From: Hypericum androsaemum
Lineage: Eukaryota > Streptophyta > Magnoliopsida > Malpighiales > Hypericaceae
DNA length: 64,000 bases
Direction: 5' to 3'
Assembly: GCA_963995505.1 (NCBI GenBank)
Contig: OZ023190.1
Span: 10,591,592 to 10,655,591, forward strand
Shown piece after piece: positions 1-11,109 of the stretch. Under the pieces are notes generated by a model. The model was not told the DNA's origin and did not search any database. It saw nothing but the letters and a program-made list of their open reading frames with translations. The translations under genes were made by a program, and so were the position numbers. The number at the start of each line of letters is the position of its first letter. The stretch's first letter is position 1.

Positions 1-1837
1 GTTGAACTTAAGAAGAAAGTTAGGGTAAAAGAGGTTTACTTACACGTAGGTTCTTTATCTAATGTCAATATTGTGGCTACAATTCGGGGATTATCAACGT
101 AAGCATTGAAAGTCGGTTGTAATGCTTCTTCGATATAGGTGCTGCCAACTTTTCCGGTGAAAAAAACGATTTTGGAATGACTTTCTAATTTATGGCCGTT
201 ACTCTATCCCAACATTAGATTAAGCATTTTCTTTAGGGATCCATGATTATCTTTTGTGTAAATCTATTTAGATTAATGTTCAGATTTGTTTAAATTTCTA
301 TTTTACACTGAACAAGGTGGTTTCGAAAAAAAAGGTAGTTCTTTAGTAAAATTAAATCTTCACACGAGTTACTGTCCTTTTTGATGAGTTAAGATATTTT
401 ATTAATATTGTAAGTAATAGGTATATAGCACCTAGATGTGTTGTACCCACGTAAGATTGTTCTATCCTCCCTCGAGTATGACACTCCGAGTCCCTGTACA
501 AACAACATGAATAGACGAAAAATAGGTCTCACTAAAAAATCGTCACGGTAAAGCACCCAAATAAAACCCATGAGTTAATTTCCCTTTTGTTCCAATAGAC
601 GAAAACTTTCCCCAATTCCACACTGTTACAGCTTTGGCATATCTATTATGTTGATGAATAAGTTTACATGGCGGAAAGTTAAGCGATTTTTTGTCAAAAA
701 AATTATAATATCGATTTGAAATTTTAAAAGATTAAATCTTTCATAATTTCTTTAGTTTTTCCTTAATTTCAAACTTCTCCCAGTTTTTCTGGAAGTTTTT
801 AGATTTTTCGTAAGCTTATATCACGTTGTAAAACCAATGTTGCAAAGAACCCTACCAAAAGAAGTCAAGTCTGAAGTCCAACTGAGGATTTGGTGATGGC
901 TTTAACGATGGATTGATTTTGGGCTGGGTAGGATTGAGATAACTTACTGGACCTTCATTGGGCCTAATTGAGATTCAAACTTAGTTTTGTGTTAAGTTAT
1001 TTCATGGCAGTTAGACCCGAATCCTGAAAATTGACCAGACAAAAGTTGACCAGAATCAATAGAAAGCCATCATAGTAGGTAGAAACCGAAAAAACAGCTG
1101 GGATTCTTTGATATTAATTAGCTAATTTGTCCACATCAAAGAAGATAATGAGCTAATTTGTCTCTGGAGGAGAGAATTTGTCAGCGAGCTACATTTTCCA
1201 ACAGCCACAAGTGCAGTCGTGGAAGATGTCATTTTCAGCTGGTTCGCCAGGTTTCTGTGGTGTGGACTCTGTCAAACGAAACGTGGACCAAGCAACATCC
1301 TGTGCCTTAGTTTTGGATTCTACACTTCCAAGATTAAAGCAGCATCGCCCATGGAATCTTTTGTTAATATCGTCTATGTTTCTTAGAATATACCCAGTAT
1401 AAACGTTGATAATTTTGCACCTTTGTTTGATATTATCAAATTACTAGATATAAGTGAGGTGGACTTATTTTATAAAAATAGAAATTTCATCTAACAATTA
1501 CTTTAAATTTTTGTTGAATAAAATGATTTTGACGTATTACCAAGAAGAGTTATCCAGTGACATTTTCAATTTTAGAGGCTGAACAATTCGTAGAATGGAC
1601 CTCTGTTAATGATTATGATTGGCATGACAATTAACTGAAACAATACTTCCAATATTTTTTTTTCCTTTTTCTTATTGGTCTAGTGCGCTCCTTGACTTGA
1701 CACACCATTTAGTTTTTTAGAAAGTAAATTTTACACCATGATTATGTATGTCAGAAATTAAACCCTAAATTTAGGTTAAATTATCGACGTTTAACACTGG
1801 TAAGTTAAATGCCCAAAAGAGTATATAAGTTATGTTC
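1..1837. other. AT-rich intergenic DNA, no gene seen
   Basis: I see no supported gene here. The few open frames are short and start in arbitrary places, and none resembles a family I know. Composition is AT-rich with scattered A/T runs. The stretch ends at the 10-bp duplication flanking the large Mutator-like element that begins at 1848. Confidence 0.6.
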
Positions 1838-3253
1838 TTTATTAATTGGAAAAGTACAATTTTGGTACTTGTAGTTTCACATTTTTTGTGCTGTGATCCT
1901 GTGGTCTAAAAATGACTTTTTAAATCCTGTAGTTACACTTTTTTTGCGTTAGAACACGGTTTTTTTCGTTAGAGGCTCGGGACCCTTCCCCAGCCAGAAT
2001 CAGCCCTGAACCTAAAGAATCTGGTGACTTGGCACACCACGTAGGACTTTTTTAACGTGTTGGCAATGTGAGGTGGAATGGGGTACATTTCGAATACAAT
2101 CCCCTGACTTCTCCAGTCTCTCTCTCACCCTTTTCATCTTCTTCCTCTTCTTTCTAGGAACATAATAAAAGACTAATATACCCCTCCTTCAACCTTCAAC
2201 CACCAACTCCCTCCTCCACCTTCAAACATTTGATCTCAACCTTCAAAATACAACTAATAATCTCTTTCTCGAAAGCAATCAAACAATCGAAAGCAACACT
2301 AAGAACGCCAAGTTTAAAAACAAAATAATCAATTAATTAAACACCCAAATAAATTTTTGAGCTAGAACAACTACTCCAATCTCTCAATTAATTTTTGGAC
2401 AAATTACTTTTAGCTCTGTCGTGTATGACTTCATCTACAATTTAGTCCCTCGATTATCAAATGCATTATAAAATCCTCCGTGTTTGGTTTTATTATACTC
2501 TGAAGTTCATCGCTGACGTAATCACCAATTTATTATTATTTTATCTTTAAAATGACTGTTATACCCTTGTTCGGCCTCCGGTCATCTTCTCTGATTATCT
2601 TTTTTGGCAAAGAACTTTCGGTCATCTTCTCCGGTGAAAACTTTCGGTCATCCTCAAGAACCCTGTCAATCACAATGAACCAAGCAACAAACTTACCTGA
2701 TAGAAAATCCTTTTGCCCTGATTAAGAATTCAAGAAACCTAAGAAATTGTTTGGAGTTGAAGCCAATTGAAAATTCAAGAAACCCAAGAAATTGTTTGGA
2801 GGAGAAGCCACAACCACCTCCGCGTGGCAGGTCCCGCCGTCAATCCACTATGATATCCCCTTACAGGAGTCGCCAAAAACACCATTTCTTTGTCAAGAAT
2901 AAGAAACCCTACAAAATGAGTTTTCCCATTATCTTCCCTAGTAACTTCAGGTACTCTCCGTCGTACTCCAGGCAAGCTCTCTAAAGGGTTGCCTCAGGAG
3001 GTTGTAAGCTTCCTTCAAATGCTCTATCTTCTCCTCCGCGACAGATTCCCTACTCTGGCAGCTTCCCATCGTCCAAGGTCGATAACGGGAGATCTATTAG
3101 GTTAACCAGATTTTGAAGGTCAGTGTTGACTTTGGGGAGGCGTTGGATGTTGTTGTTTGGCTGGAAGCGTGTGATGATCCTTGCCATAAGCTGTGTTATG
3201 GTAGATCGGCGGTGGAGCTCTTGCGAGAAAGTTGAAGGAGATGAATTTTTTTA

Positions 3254-4736
3254 GGGAAAAGTACACATAAGTACCCTGTAGTTTCAGCGATTATCACTCG
3301 GGTACCCTGTGGTTTCAAAATCGTAAAAAATGTCCAACTTATTTCAATGTTTGTCACGGACCGGTCCCGAGCTCCGGTCCAATTTTTTTGGGAGAAACGG
3401 CGTCATTTTATGGCCGTCGTGGACTGCCACGTGGCTTAGAATATGATTACTCAATGCTGACGTGGTGGTGGATAAATTATCAAATTAGTACCTAATTTTT
3501 TATATTTCTTTTCAGAAAACCAAAATTCCCAAACGTCCACACCCATCTTCTTCTTCCCTTCACTCTCTCTCTCTCCCCATCTCTCCCTTCATTTCCAAAT
3601 CCACAAGAAGCTCTAAACACAAATTAACAAGAAGCTCACTGTGTTTAAGTCATGGCGAAGATCCTCAACACCAACCCTAACACTAAAGCAACTTCACATA
3701 GGCATAAAAACACACACTTTATAGACAAGCAACGGAAATGGCATGTAAACCCCTTAGCTCCACGAAGGATCAAAGATTCCAACCTCCCAAAAGAAAACCC
3801 ATTTCACATTTCGATCCATCCTTCACTTTCTCCCCACTCCACACCCCAGAAACAAAACCCAAAAGATATAATTAATAAATAAAAAAAGAAAGGAGCTTAA
3901 TTTTTGAGGAAGGGCTCGTCGACGACAACAGAGATGTCGAGGAGGGGGTTTCCCATACCAAGTAGCAGGTCACTGGACCAGCAGGGCCACAACGAAAATG
4001 TCAAGGTGGGAGTTTCCCACACCCAGTAGCAATCAACGACAGACGAGCTCGCGGATGTCGTAGTAGGTGGGCCCGAGGCTCGGAAGCTCGAGGATCTCCC
4101 CGACCTCCTCCTCTTCCTCGGAGGAGAAGGATGAGGTGGAGGAGGAGAGCTTCAAAGTGGGGTCCATATGGGCGGCGCGTGTGGCGACGGCCTAGACGTC
4201 GCGTGGGGAGGAGGAGGCGGGGCGGAGGAAGTAGGGAGCAAGGTTGGGGAAGTTGAGAATAGCTGAGGGGCCCTTGATGGTGATGGCAGCAATGTCGTGG
4301 GCCCGGGCGGCCATTTCTTGCATCGGGAAAGTCCTCATTTTTTGCTTCTTGTTAATTTGTGTTTTGGGTTCCTTTAGGGATGGATTTGGAAATGGAGGGA
4401 GAGATGGGGAGAGAGAGAGAGAGAGAGTGAAGGGGAAGAAGAAGATGGGTGTGGGCGTTTGGGGATTTTGGTTTTTTGAAAAGAAATAAAAAAAACCTGG
4501 TACTAATTTGATAATTTACTCACCGCCACTTCAGCATTGAGTCATCCTAGTCTAAGCCACATGACAGTCCACGTCGGCCATAAAATAAAGCCATTTCTCC
4601 AAAAAAAATCAGACCGGAGCTTGGGACCGGTCCGTGACAAACATTGAAATAAGTTGGAACTTTCTTACGGTTTTGAAACCACAGGGTACCCAAGTGATAA
4701 TCGCTGTAATCACAGGGTACTTATGTGTACTTTTCC
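3254..4736. mobile_element. Innermost Mutator-like element carrying an ERF fragment
   Basis: Long terminal inverted repeats of roughly 390 bases: 3254-3640 begins GGGAAAAGTACACATAAGTA and is mirrored by about 4345-4736, ending TACTTATGTGTACTTTTCC. The arms include a shared CT-rich leader and the phrase CACAAATTAACAAGAAG in opposite orientation. The flanks are ATTTTTTTA (3245-3253) and an A-T8-A run (4737-4746), which fits a 9-bp duplication with one base of homopolymer slippage. The non-inverted core (about 3640-4340) holds the captured ERF fragment on the minus strand. A relative of the same end sequence starts at about 18484. Confidence 0.75.
4033..4338 (-). pseudogene. Captured AP2/ERF transcription factor fragment
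   Basis: Reading the minus strand from an ATG at 4338, one frame of 102 codons runs to a TGA at 4033, broken only by a TAG at 4192-4194. It starts inside an AP2/ERF DNA-binding domain: the segment [16 protein letters not shown] followed by SAILNFP is the C-terminal helix region of that domain. It continues into the linker typical of DREB/TINY-like ERFs (PRDV-stop-AVATRAAHMD), where the family usually has a glutamine at the stop, so CAG to TAG is the likely change. The N-terminal half of the AP2 domain is absent. It sits in the core of the innermost MULE, so I read it as a transduplicated, dead gene fragment and not a working regulator. The AP2/ERF origin is well supported; the subgroup is a guess. 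Confidence 0.8.
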
Positions 4737-4965
4737 ATTTTTTTTATTGTTTGAGGGTGTTTTTGTCATTTCAATAAAAAATAAGAAAAAAAAAATGAAG
4801 TCAGCGAGGGACTTCAGACTATAATTAAATCAAACACGGGGGACTTTATATTACATTTTGATAATTGAGGGACTAAATCATAGATAAAGCCATACACGAG
4901 GGACCTGAGAGTAATTTACCCTTGGTGGAAAATCTCTCAATTAATTAAACACCTTTAGATTTTTT

Positions 4966-5345
4966 CTAGAAATTGGAGAACTCGTCCTCAAAGGCGACGT
5001 TCCCCTCAGTCATTTCAATGAACATGTCCATTGACATCTTCCTCTCGTCCTCCCCCTTGCACCAAGCAAAGTCCACGAGGTAGACTGGCCAGGCCTGCCG
5101 CTTCCTGGCCCAGTGCAGGCCCAACAGAAAGATAGTCACCCCCGAGAGAGCCAACTGGGTGGCCCTGTCGAGGAAGTAGAAGACTCGTAAACATTACCAA
5201 AATGGCTTGAAATAGAAGGGAAACAATGAGGAAGAAGAAGACAGTGGTCGTCGACGGCCGGTGCAGGTGTAGCCGTAGCGAAGCCTAATTTACTTGCACT
5301 TATGAATTGGAGGAAGTTCGAGAGGCGACACCGAATCTTGATGAC
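4966..5345 (-). pseudogene. KCS: 3-ketoacyl-CoA synthase N-terminal fragment
   Basis: On the minus strand, the frame from 5154 to 4966 contains PVYLVDFAWCKGEDERKMS followed by MFIEMTEG. This is the hallmark start of the catalytic region of plant fatty-acid elongase KCS enzymes (PVYLVDF..YKPED/ARK...). Upstream, in other frames, a hydrophobic stretch (about 5155-5260) and RLSNFLQF (about 5310-5335) resemble the KCS N-terminal leader and membrane region, so at least one frameshift separates them. The thiolase-fold active-site region is missing: the fragment stops at a TAG (4966-4968). It lies in the outer MULE, outside the nested elements, so it is probably a captured 5' piece of a KCS gene. 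The first 60 residues are a confident match; the upstream part is tentative. Confidence 0.7.
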
Positions 5346-6435
5346 GACGAAGGAGGAGTCTTCGTTGAAGCAGGTGATTAAGAGTGATTACTAGAGAAGT
5401 TTTACTGTGGTTCAGCTTTGAGTTCGATGCGAGCGTGTCAGTTTGTGAATTCTGGGGTAGATTTAAGTGGGTTAGTTTTGGTGTTGGGTTGGTGTTCTTG
5501 TGTTCTCTCTTCGGGGTGGTCTAGTGTCCTTGCTTCTGTTATTCTGTCCTTTATTGTTGTTAGGGCAGCAAAAGCGTAAACACGGATGTGTAAAATACCC
5601 ATAACAAATCATAGTAGAGATAAAAGAATAGAGGACACACTATATTACATTATTTGTTCATAAGAGCTATATCCACTGGGTCACCATATTATGTGGAGAT
5701 ATACATGTTCATAAGCCATAGACGAGTGCTACGCCTCGAGACTAAATCTCTGCCTACACTACCATTGCCAACTAAGCAAGCCAAAAGACTTGTAACCCCT
5801 ACCCTCCTATTTATAGAGGACAAGCCCAATATGCTTTAGAATAGGAACTAAAGTTCTATTCTCTTTAAAATTATGGGACAAATTCTAACAGTTGTTATAC
5901 GATCAACCGCAGAAAGAATCGATCTTTACAAAACCCTATGCTTCGTCCTGGTCCTCCTGCTCCTTTGGTATTCTAGGGTTTGGGTCCTGAGATATGTAGA
6001 TTTTCTATGTATAATCTTACTCTGAAGTTAGCTCTCTTCCTGTTTTGGTTGACAATGATTTGTTGGTGGAAATTACTCACCAAGGTGTTAGGAGACTCTT
6101 CATTGTAGAAGGTAGCAGCAAGCATGTAGAAGAAGAGCGGAGAGCGAGAGAGGAAGAAGAGAGGAGATCGAGAGGGGAGAACATTCTTTGGAGTTTTTTC
6201 AAAATTTACACCGCTCCACCTCACGTTGTCAACTAGTTAAAAAAGTCATAAGTGGCCTGACAAGTCAACAGATTCTCTAGGTTCGGAGCTGATTTTGGCT
6301 CAGGAAGTGTCCTGAGCCTCTAACGCAAAAAACCGTGTAATCACAGGACTCAAAAAGTCATTTCTAAACCACAGGATGACAGTGCAAAAAACGTGAAACC
6401 ACAAGAACCAAAATTGTACTTTTTCTTTATTAATT

Positions 6436-6772
6436 TGATAGTGATACCATCCAACTTTGTCAAGTTAAATGATCAATTTAATAATAATTTTTCTATATTA
6501 AATAATAATACTTAGTAGATTAATAACATTTAGGAAAAAAAGTGAAGCATATAGAACTAGCCAAAATTCACCAATAATTAAAAAATGATGATACCTTCAA
6601 TTTTGAATGTACTAAACTATAGTTGTAGATGGACAATTGTACATTTTTAATATTATGTTGTAATTGACTTGATAGAATTGACATAAATATCTCGATGTTC
6701 ATTGGTCTAACGGGAAAAAGCTTATCGTGAGACTTGGCCACCGATTTATGTTTAAGAAAGTGTAGCGGTGTT
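6436..6772. other. Short AT-rich spacer
   Basis: Between the outer MULE and the small element at 6782 I see only AT-rich sequence with one 69-codon open frame on the minus strand that matches nothing I know. Confidence 0.5.
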
Positions 6773-6781
6773 GACATTTAT

Positions 6782-7100
6782 GGGGGCAGATTTGGTGGGG
6801 ATTAGGGTAGTCTCTACTCATGAGGACTAACTCAAATCAATATCACTACATATGCAAACCAATATCACTTTACATGCAAATCAATATTACTTCACATGCA
6901 AACCAATATCACTTCATATGTAAACCAGTGTCTTGCAAACCAATATCACTTTACATGCAAACCAATATCACTTCACATGCAAACCAATATCATCTGATAG
7001 GTTATTGACCATCAGATTTAAAGATAATCAAATCTGACGGCCCAAAATGTAGTCCCCACCTGTGGACAAATTTTCTTTAGTCCCCACTCAATCCGGTCTC
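6782..7100. mobile_element. Short non-autonomous DNA element, copy A
   Basis: A 319-bp element flanked by a perfect 9-bp repeat GACATTTAT (6773-6781 and 7101-7109). The ends form an imperfect ~25-bp inverted repeat: start GGGGGCAGATTTGGTGGGG, end CCCCACTCAATCCGGTCTC. The 9-bp duplication suggests a Mutator-like MITE. Inside lie about seven copies of a ~22-bp motif (CCAATATCACTTYACATGCAAA), followed by a conserved ~110-bp module with ATCAGATTT, TCTGACGGCCCAAAAT and TAGTCCCCACCT. The same module recurs at about 9424-9537 and 20800-20921. Confidence 0.75.
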
Positions 7101-7109
7101 GACATTTAT

Positions 7110-7317
7110 ACCCCTTTCAGAAAAAGGAAAATGAAAATGACACAAGTCAAGGCGGCAGATTGGAAACCTAGAAATCCCACCTATTTTTCTTTTACATAAA
7201 TATACACCAAAAAACTTCATACAAAATTTGCACTTCACACAAATATTATTAATTATTGATAAAAAAGTTACATCCCCCATAATTAAATTTTCTTGACTCT
7301 TCCCTTGAGTGGAATCA
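7110..7317. other. Spacer without gene
   Basis: Nothing supported. A 67-codon minus-strand open frame overlaps it but resembles no family I know. Confidence 0.4.
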
Positions 7318-7689
7318 AGGGACAGATTTGGGGGACTATCCCAATCCCCATCCTCGAGGAATAAAAAAAGTAGGGTGGCAATCTAGTTAATAATAAATCA
7401 AACTAAAAAATTATGGATAATACACATGGAAATATTAAAAAGGAAAAAAAAAGCCAATCAAGGATAAGAAAACGTGAAAGACTCTTCACATTCTATAAGG
7501 AAGGACTCTTCACATTTCATCATCACTTAAAAAACCCTTATGCACGACAAAAAATGCTCATTCCATTGAAGGCCTTTGAAACAAATACATCTAGATCAAA
7601 AAATTAGACTCGAAATTTCTAAGATTACACCTAAATAAACCAAACAAAAAATTAATCGGATAACCTATATCATTCCAGGTAAAAACCAA

Positions 7690-8640
7690 TGCGACAACAT
7701 CTGAAAATCAATATCACTACATCTGAAAACCAATATCACTACATTCAAAAATCAATATCACTACATCTGAAAATCAATATCAATACAATCGACAACTAAT
7801 ATCACTACACATGCAAACCAATATCACTACATTCGAAAATCAATATTACTATATTCGAAAACTAATATCACTACATTCGAAAACTAATATTACTATATTC
7901 GAAACCCAATAACACATGCAAACCAATATCACTACATTCGAAAACTAATATCACTACACATGCAAACCAATATCACTACATTCGAAAACTAATATAAATT
8001 ACATTCGAAACCTATATCACTACATTCGAAAATCAATATCACTACACATGCAAACCAATATCACTCCATTCGAAAACTAATATCACTACATTCGAAAACT
8101 AATATCACTACATTCGAAACCCAATATCACTACACATGCAAACCAATATCACTACATTCGAAAACCAATATCAATACATTCAAAAACTAATATCACTACA
8201 CATGCAAACCAATATCACTACATTCGAAAACTAATATCACTACATTCGAAACCCAATATCACTACACATGCAAACCAATATCACTACATTCGAAAACCAA
8301 TATCACTACACATGCAAACCAATATCACTATATTTGAAAACCAATATCTCTACATTCGAAAACCAATATCACTACATTCGAAAACCAATATCACCACACT
8401 TGCAAATTAATATCACTACATTTAAAAATCAATATCACTACATTTGAAAACCAATATCACTACATCTGAAAACCAATATCACTACATCGCAAAATTAATA
8501 TCACTACATTTAAAAACCAATATCACTACATCTGTAAACTAATTTTGCCACACATGCGAACCAATATTTCGACACATACAAACCAATACCGCTTCATATG
8601 CAAACCAATACCACTCCAAATAAATTCAATCAAACAAATT
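7690..8640 (+). repeat. 22-bp minisatellite, about 40 copies
   Basis: A tandem array of a 22-bp unit alternating mainly between CCAATATCACTACATTCGAAAA and CCAATATCACTACACATGCAAA. The core AATATCACTACA is nearly invariant, while the last ten bases vary between a TTCGAAAA type and a CATGCAAA type. Higher-order alternation is visible (two or three TTCGAAAA units, then one CATGCAAA unit). The edges decay toward 8640. The same motif occurs in few copies inside the elements at 6782 and 20618, so the array probably expanded inside a transposon. Confidence 0.9.
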
Positions 8641-8949
8641 TGAAATAATAATGACACCCCAATATCACTCAAAAAAATTGGTATGATTCTTCCAACCAAA
8701 ATAACTATAATTCGCCCAAAATAAAGCGAAAAAATTTCACTTTACATGAAAGTCACATCAAAAACAAAAATCTCTAATTTCACTTTACATGCAAACAGAT
8801 ATAGGTCATCAGTCACCAAAAGCAAAATGACAATTTGAATCTAAAACTGAATACACTTCGTCTCTGCAAGTTCTTCGGTAACACATGGAAAACTAATTTG
8901 AATCTAATGTTTGGCTAATAATTAATTAAGATATTACTACATGTGCTAA

Positions 8950-9238
8950 TTAATTAGGTGGGTAATTGGGTGGACTCATGGAGATTCGAACAGCGATGGG
9001 TTGACCCGTACCCGTACCGTCACAGTTGGAGCATGCCTTCCTCCCCAACCCGGAGCAGGTCCAGCACCCGACGTCCCAGTCCGACCACCGTTTAGCAGAA
9101 ACACGTGACCCGGCCTATGCCGTTGCAACTGGGGCAACTGGAGGTGGGCTCGGTCATGGAATTCTGGTCCATCAGCGCCTTCATGAGGGCTGCTCCGGCC
9201 AGCATGATCAGGCCCATCGCCAACACCATCGGACCCAT
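8950..9238 (-). pseudogene. DnaJ-type zinc-finger small protein, frameshifted
   Basis: From the ATG at 9238 the minus strand encodes a hydrophobic segment (MGPMVLAMGLIMLAGAALMK), then CPSCNGIGRVTCFC. A single extra base near 9091-9095 then creates a stop. In the next frame the protein resumes as KRWSDWDVGCWTCSGLGRK and CSNCDGTGTG, ending at a TAA (8950-8952). Together these give the paired CxxCxGxG zinc-binding motifs of a small plant DnaJ-like cysteine-rich protein of about 95 residues (289 bp = 96 codons plus one base), with an N-terminal membrane anchor. A (CT)n tract (9283-9311 as GA on the plus strand) lies just upstream, as in many plant 5' leaders. It sits between the transposon-like ends at 7318 and 9540, which suggests transduplication. 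A sequencing error in one base would restore a whole frame, so loss of function is likely but not proven. Confidence 0.7.
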
Positions 9239-9540
9239 TTTCTGGATTCTTCTACCGGCGGTGGCTGGTTTTTTAGTTGGGGGGAGAGAGAGAGAGAGAG
9301 AGAGGAGAGAGAGGCACATATTTTTTCTAGGTTGTAGGGGATTTCAATCTGGGTAAATGGTTGGCATTTATTTGGGTGTTTTTGGTATCTTACTTGGGTA
9401 GAAAAAGTAAAAAATGTCACTAATTAGTTATTGACCATCAGATTTAAAATTTTTCTTTTACAAACGAATCTAACGGCCCAAAATTTAGTTTCCACCTGGG
9501 AATAATTTTTCTTTAGTCCCCACTCAATCCATCCTCGTGT

Positions 9541-11109
9541 AGTCGAACCCCTCTGATCACAAATTTGCAAGTATACATAACAATTAAGAACGAATAACGT
9601 ATACCATACGGTGAATGAAAGGAAAATTTGTTCAATGAATCATCAATCAATATGTTTTTTATATAGTTAACACTTAGAATGTCCTGAAAATTATGATGGA
9701 TTCACTTTCTCTATCATAAATTTTAGGACGAATTATTTTGAGGTCTCTCGTATTTGGTCAAATCGCTTCTAAGGTCTTTTAGTTTTGAAAAATAATTTTG
9801 CCATCCTCCATGTTTTGTTTAATTATACTCTTGGGTCCTTTAATGACATTACCAGTCAATTTTTATTATTTAATATTTGAAATGACGTTTAATCCTCTAC
9901 AAATGAATAAATAAAAACCCAGTCCGGTCTCTAGTCACCCAATCCTCCCCCAATAATTTTCTCCAGCGAATACCAAACTCCGGTCATTTTCTCCGACGAA
10001 CACAAACTTTCCGGTCGTTTTCTTCACCGGACACCAAACTCCAACGATAGAAAACAGACAGGAAGTGGCTACGATTATAAAAATGGGTTCCGGGGTCATT
10101 TTACGCGGCTTCTTTGTTCATTGCCTCTCATCTTGGGCAAATTACCCTTTAGTCTCTAGTGTCTGAAAAAATCTCAAACACAGTCCTTATTATTTAATCC
10201 TATCTATTTAGCAATACTTTTTAGATTGATTATTATCTTTTAATTATTTAGAAGACACATACTCATGAGCACTTTTAGGTGTAATAAATAATAATTTTAA
10301 CTACTTTACTATTTTGAGAATTATTTTTTGGATAAATAAAATTTTACTTATTAAAAAACTATAATCGGATTCAAAAGGATTGTGGAAAAATCCGTAGAAT
10401 ATTTGATCAAAACTTTAAGACTTCGAAGAGATTGTTTCGGTCGTCAGCTTAACATTTTTCCAATTATTTCCTGTTCTTCGAAGATATATATGTTTTAATT
10501 TTTTTTGGGTTTGAAGACGAAGGTATTCCCATCTCGTGGGTCACAAATTAGACAATGTCTGTTGTCTACGGGTGAGGGTCGACCACAGCCTCATCCATTA
10601 ATCTTGAGTACCTTATCTTCGGAAACCGTACTCTTCCATATATTTCTTAGCTGGATCACAATTTCTTATTGCAATTTCCAAGGAGCCTCCCTCCAAATTT
10701 GTATATATTAATATCCACTTGGTACCTTCCTTTATTCTATTTAAAAGGGTCTCTACTTTGAATCTAGTACCAATTATTATATTAATCATTAACTCTATCG
10801 GTATATTGGGTCGATAAATATCAAGATCCATCATGATCCACCTTTTCGGAATATTTAAAAGTCCTTTTTTTTCGCACCCATAAATAAAAGTCAACAATAT
10901 TAAATATGCTCAGTGTGATGCAATACGAGTTACCCTAATGCCTTTCAACGAGATGACGCATTTTACATACGAGACGGCCGGAAAGGACACTAGAAACCAA
11001 AAAAATGTATTTTCTTTTGTCATTGTACAAAATACGGTTTGCGGCTCGCATATGTAGTTTATCAATTTCTAAGTCATGTTAAACTAGATATAATATTAAG
11101 CGGACATTA
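9541..11109. other. Intergenic DNA with an isolated transposon arm
   Basis: At about 9723-9900 the sequence (GTCTCTCGTATTTGGTC through ATGACATTACCAGTC) resembles one arm of the 2397-4922 element; I could not find its partner. The rest is AT-rich. Short open frames at 10505-10711 (plus) and 10613-10897 (minus) overlap each other and match nothing I know. Confidence 0.45.

Larger units (their letters stand above)
2397..4922. mobile_element. Middle nested inverted-repeat element
   Basis: The left end (2397-2580, GGACAAATTACTTTTAGC onward) is matched in inverse orientation by about 4775-4922 (ending GAGAGTAATTTACCC). Both arms contain the same 'no data' style phrases, for example the CCTCGTGTATGG-like and AAACACGGGGGAC-like blocks in opposite orientation. 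I could not find a clean target duplication, so the exact ends are uncertain by several bases. It lies wholly inside the 1848-6425 element and encloses the 3254-4736 element. The interior (2590-3240) holds short open frames on both strands that I do not recognise. A similar single arm occurs at about 9723-9900. Confidence 0.65.
1848..6425. mobile_element. Outer Mutator-like element (Pack-MULE type)
   Basis: The first ~240 bases (1848-2095, starting GGAAAAGTACAATTTTGG) are an imperfect inverted copy of the last ~235 bases (about 6190-6425, ending CCAAAATTGTACTTTTTC). The element is flanked by the direct repeat TTTATTAATT at 1838-1847 and 6426-6435, which fits the 9-10 bp duplication made by Mutator-type transposases. 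No transposase frame is visible, so it is non-autonomous. It carries a fragment of a 3-ketoacyl-CoA synthase gene (about 4966-5345) and was itself hit by a second inverted-repeat element (2397-4922), which contains a third (3254-4736). Family assignment rests on duplication length and long inverted ends, both read by eye. Confidence 0.8.
7318..9540. mobile_element. Larger relative of copy A with minisatellite and gene copy
   Basis: The left end (GGACAGATTTGGGGGACTAT at about 7320) and right end (TTTAGTCCCCACTCAATCC at about 9515-9533) match the ends of the 319-bp element at 6782. The ~110-bp right-hand module (from about 9424) is shared too. Between them lie a 22-bp minisatellite (about 7690-8560) and a frameshifted DnaJ-zinc-finger gene copy (8950-9238). 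I did not find a target duplication, so exact borders are provisional and the two ends could belong to separate insertions. If the borders are right, this is a gene-carrying relative of copies A and C. Confidence 0.5.

Noticed and set aside
3652..3882. 76-codon plus-strand frame beginning MAKILNTNP
   Set aside because: It starts in the inverted arm of the innermost MULE and has no family features. It is probably chance.
7690..8640. CRISPR-like array of short regular repeats
   Set aside because: Units are directly adjacent with no unique spacers, the host is a plant, and the motif recurs inside transposons. It is a minisatellite.
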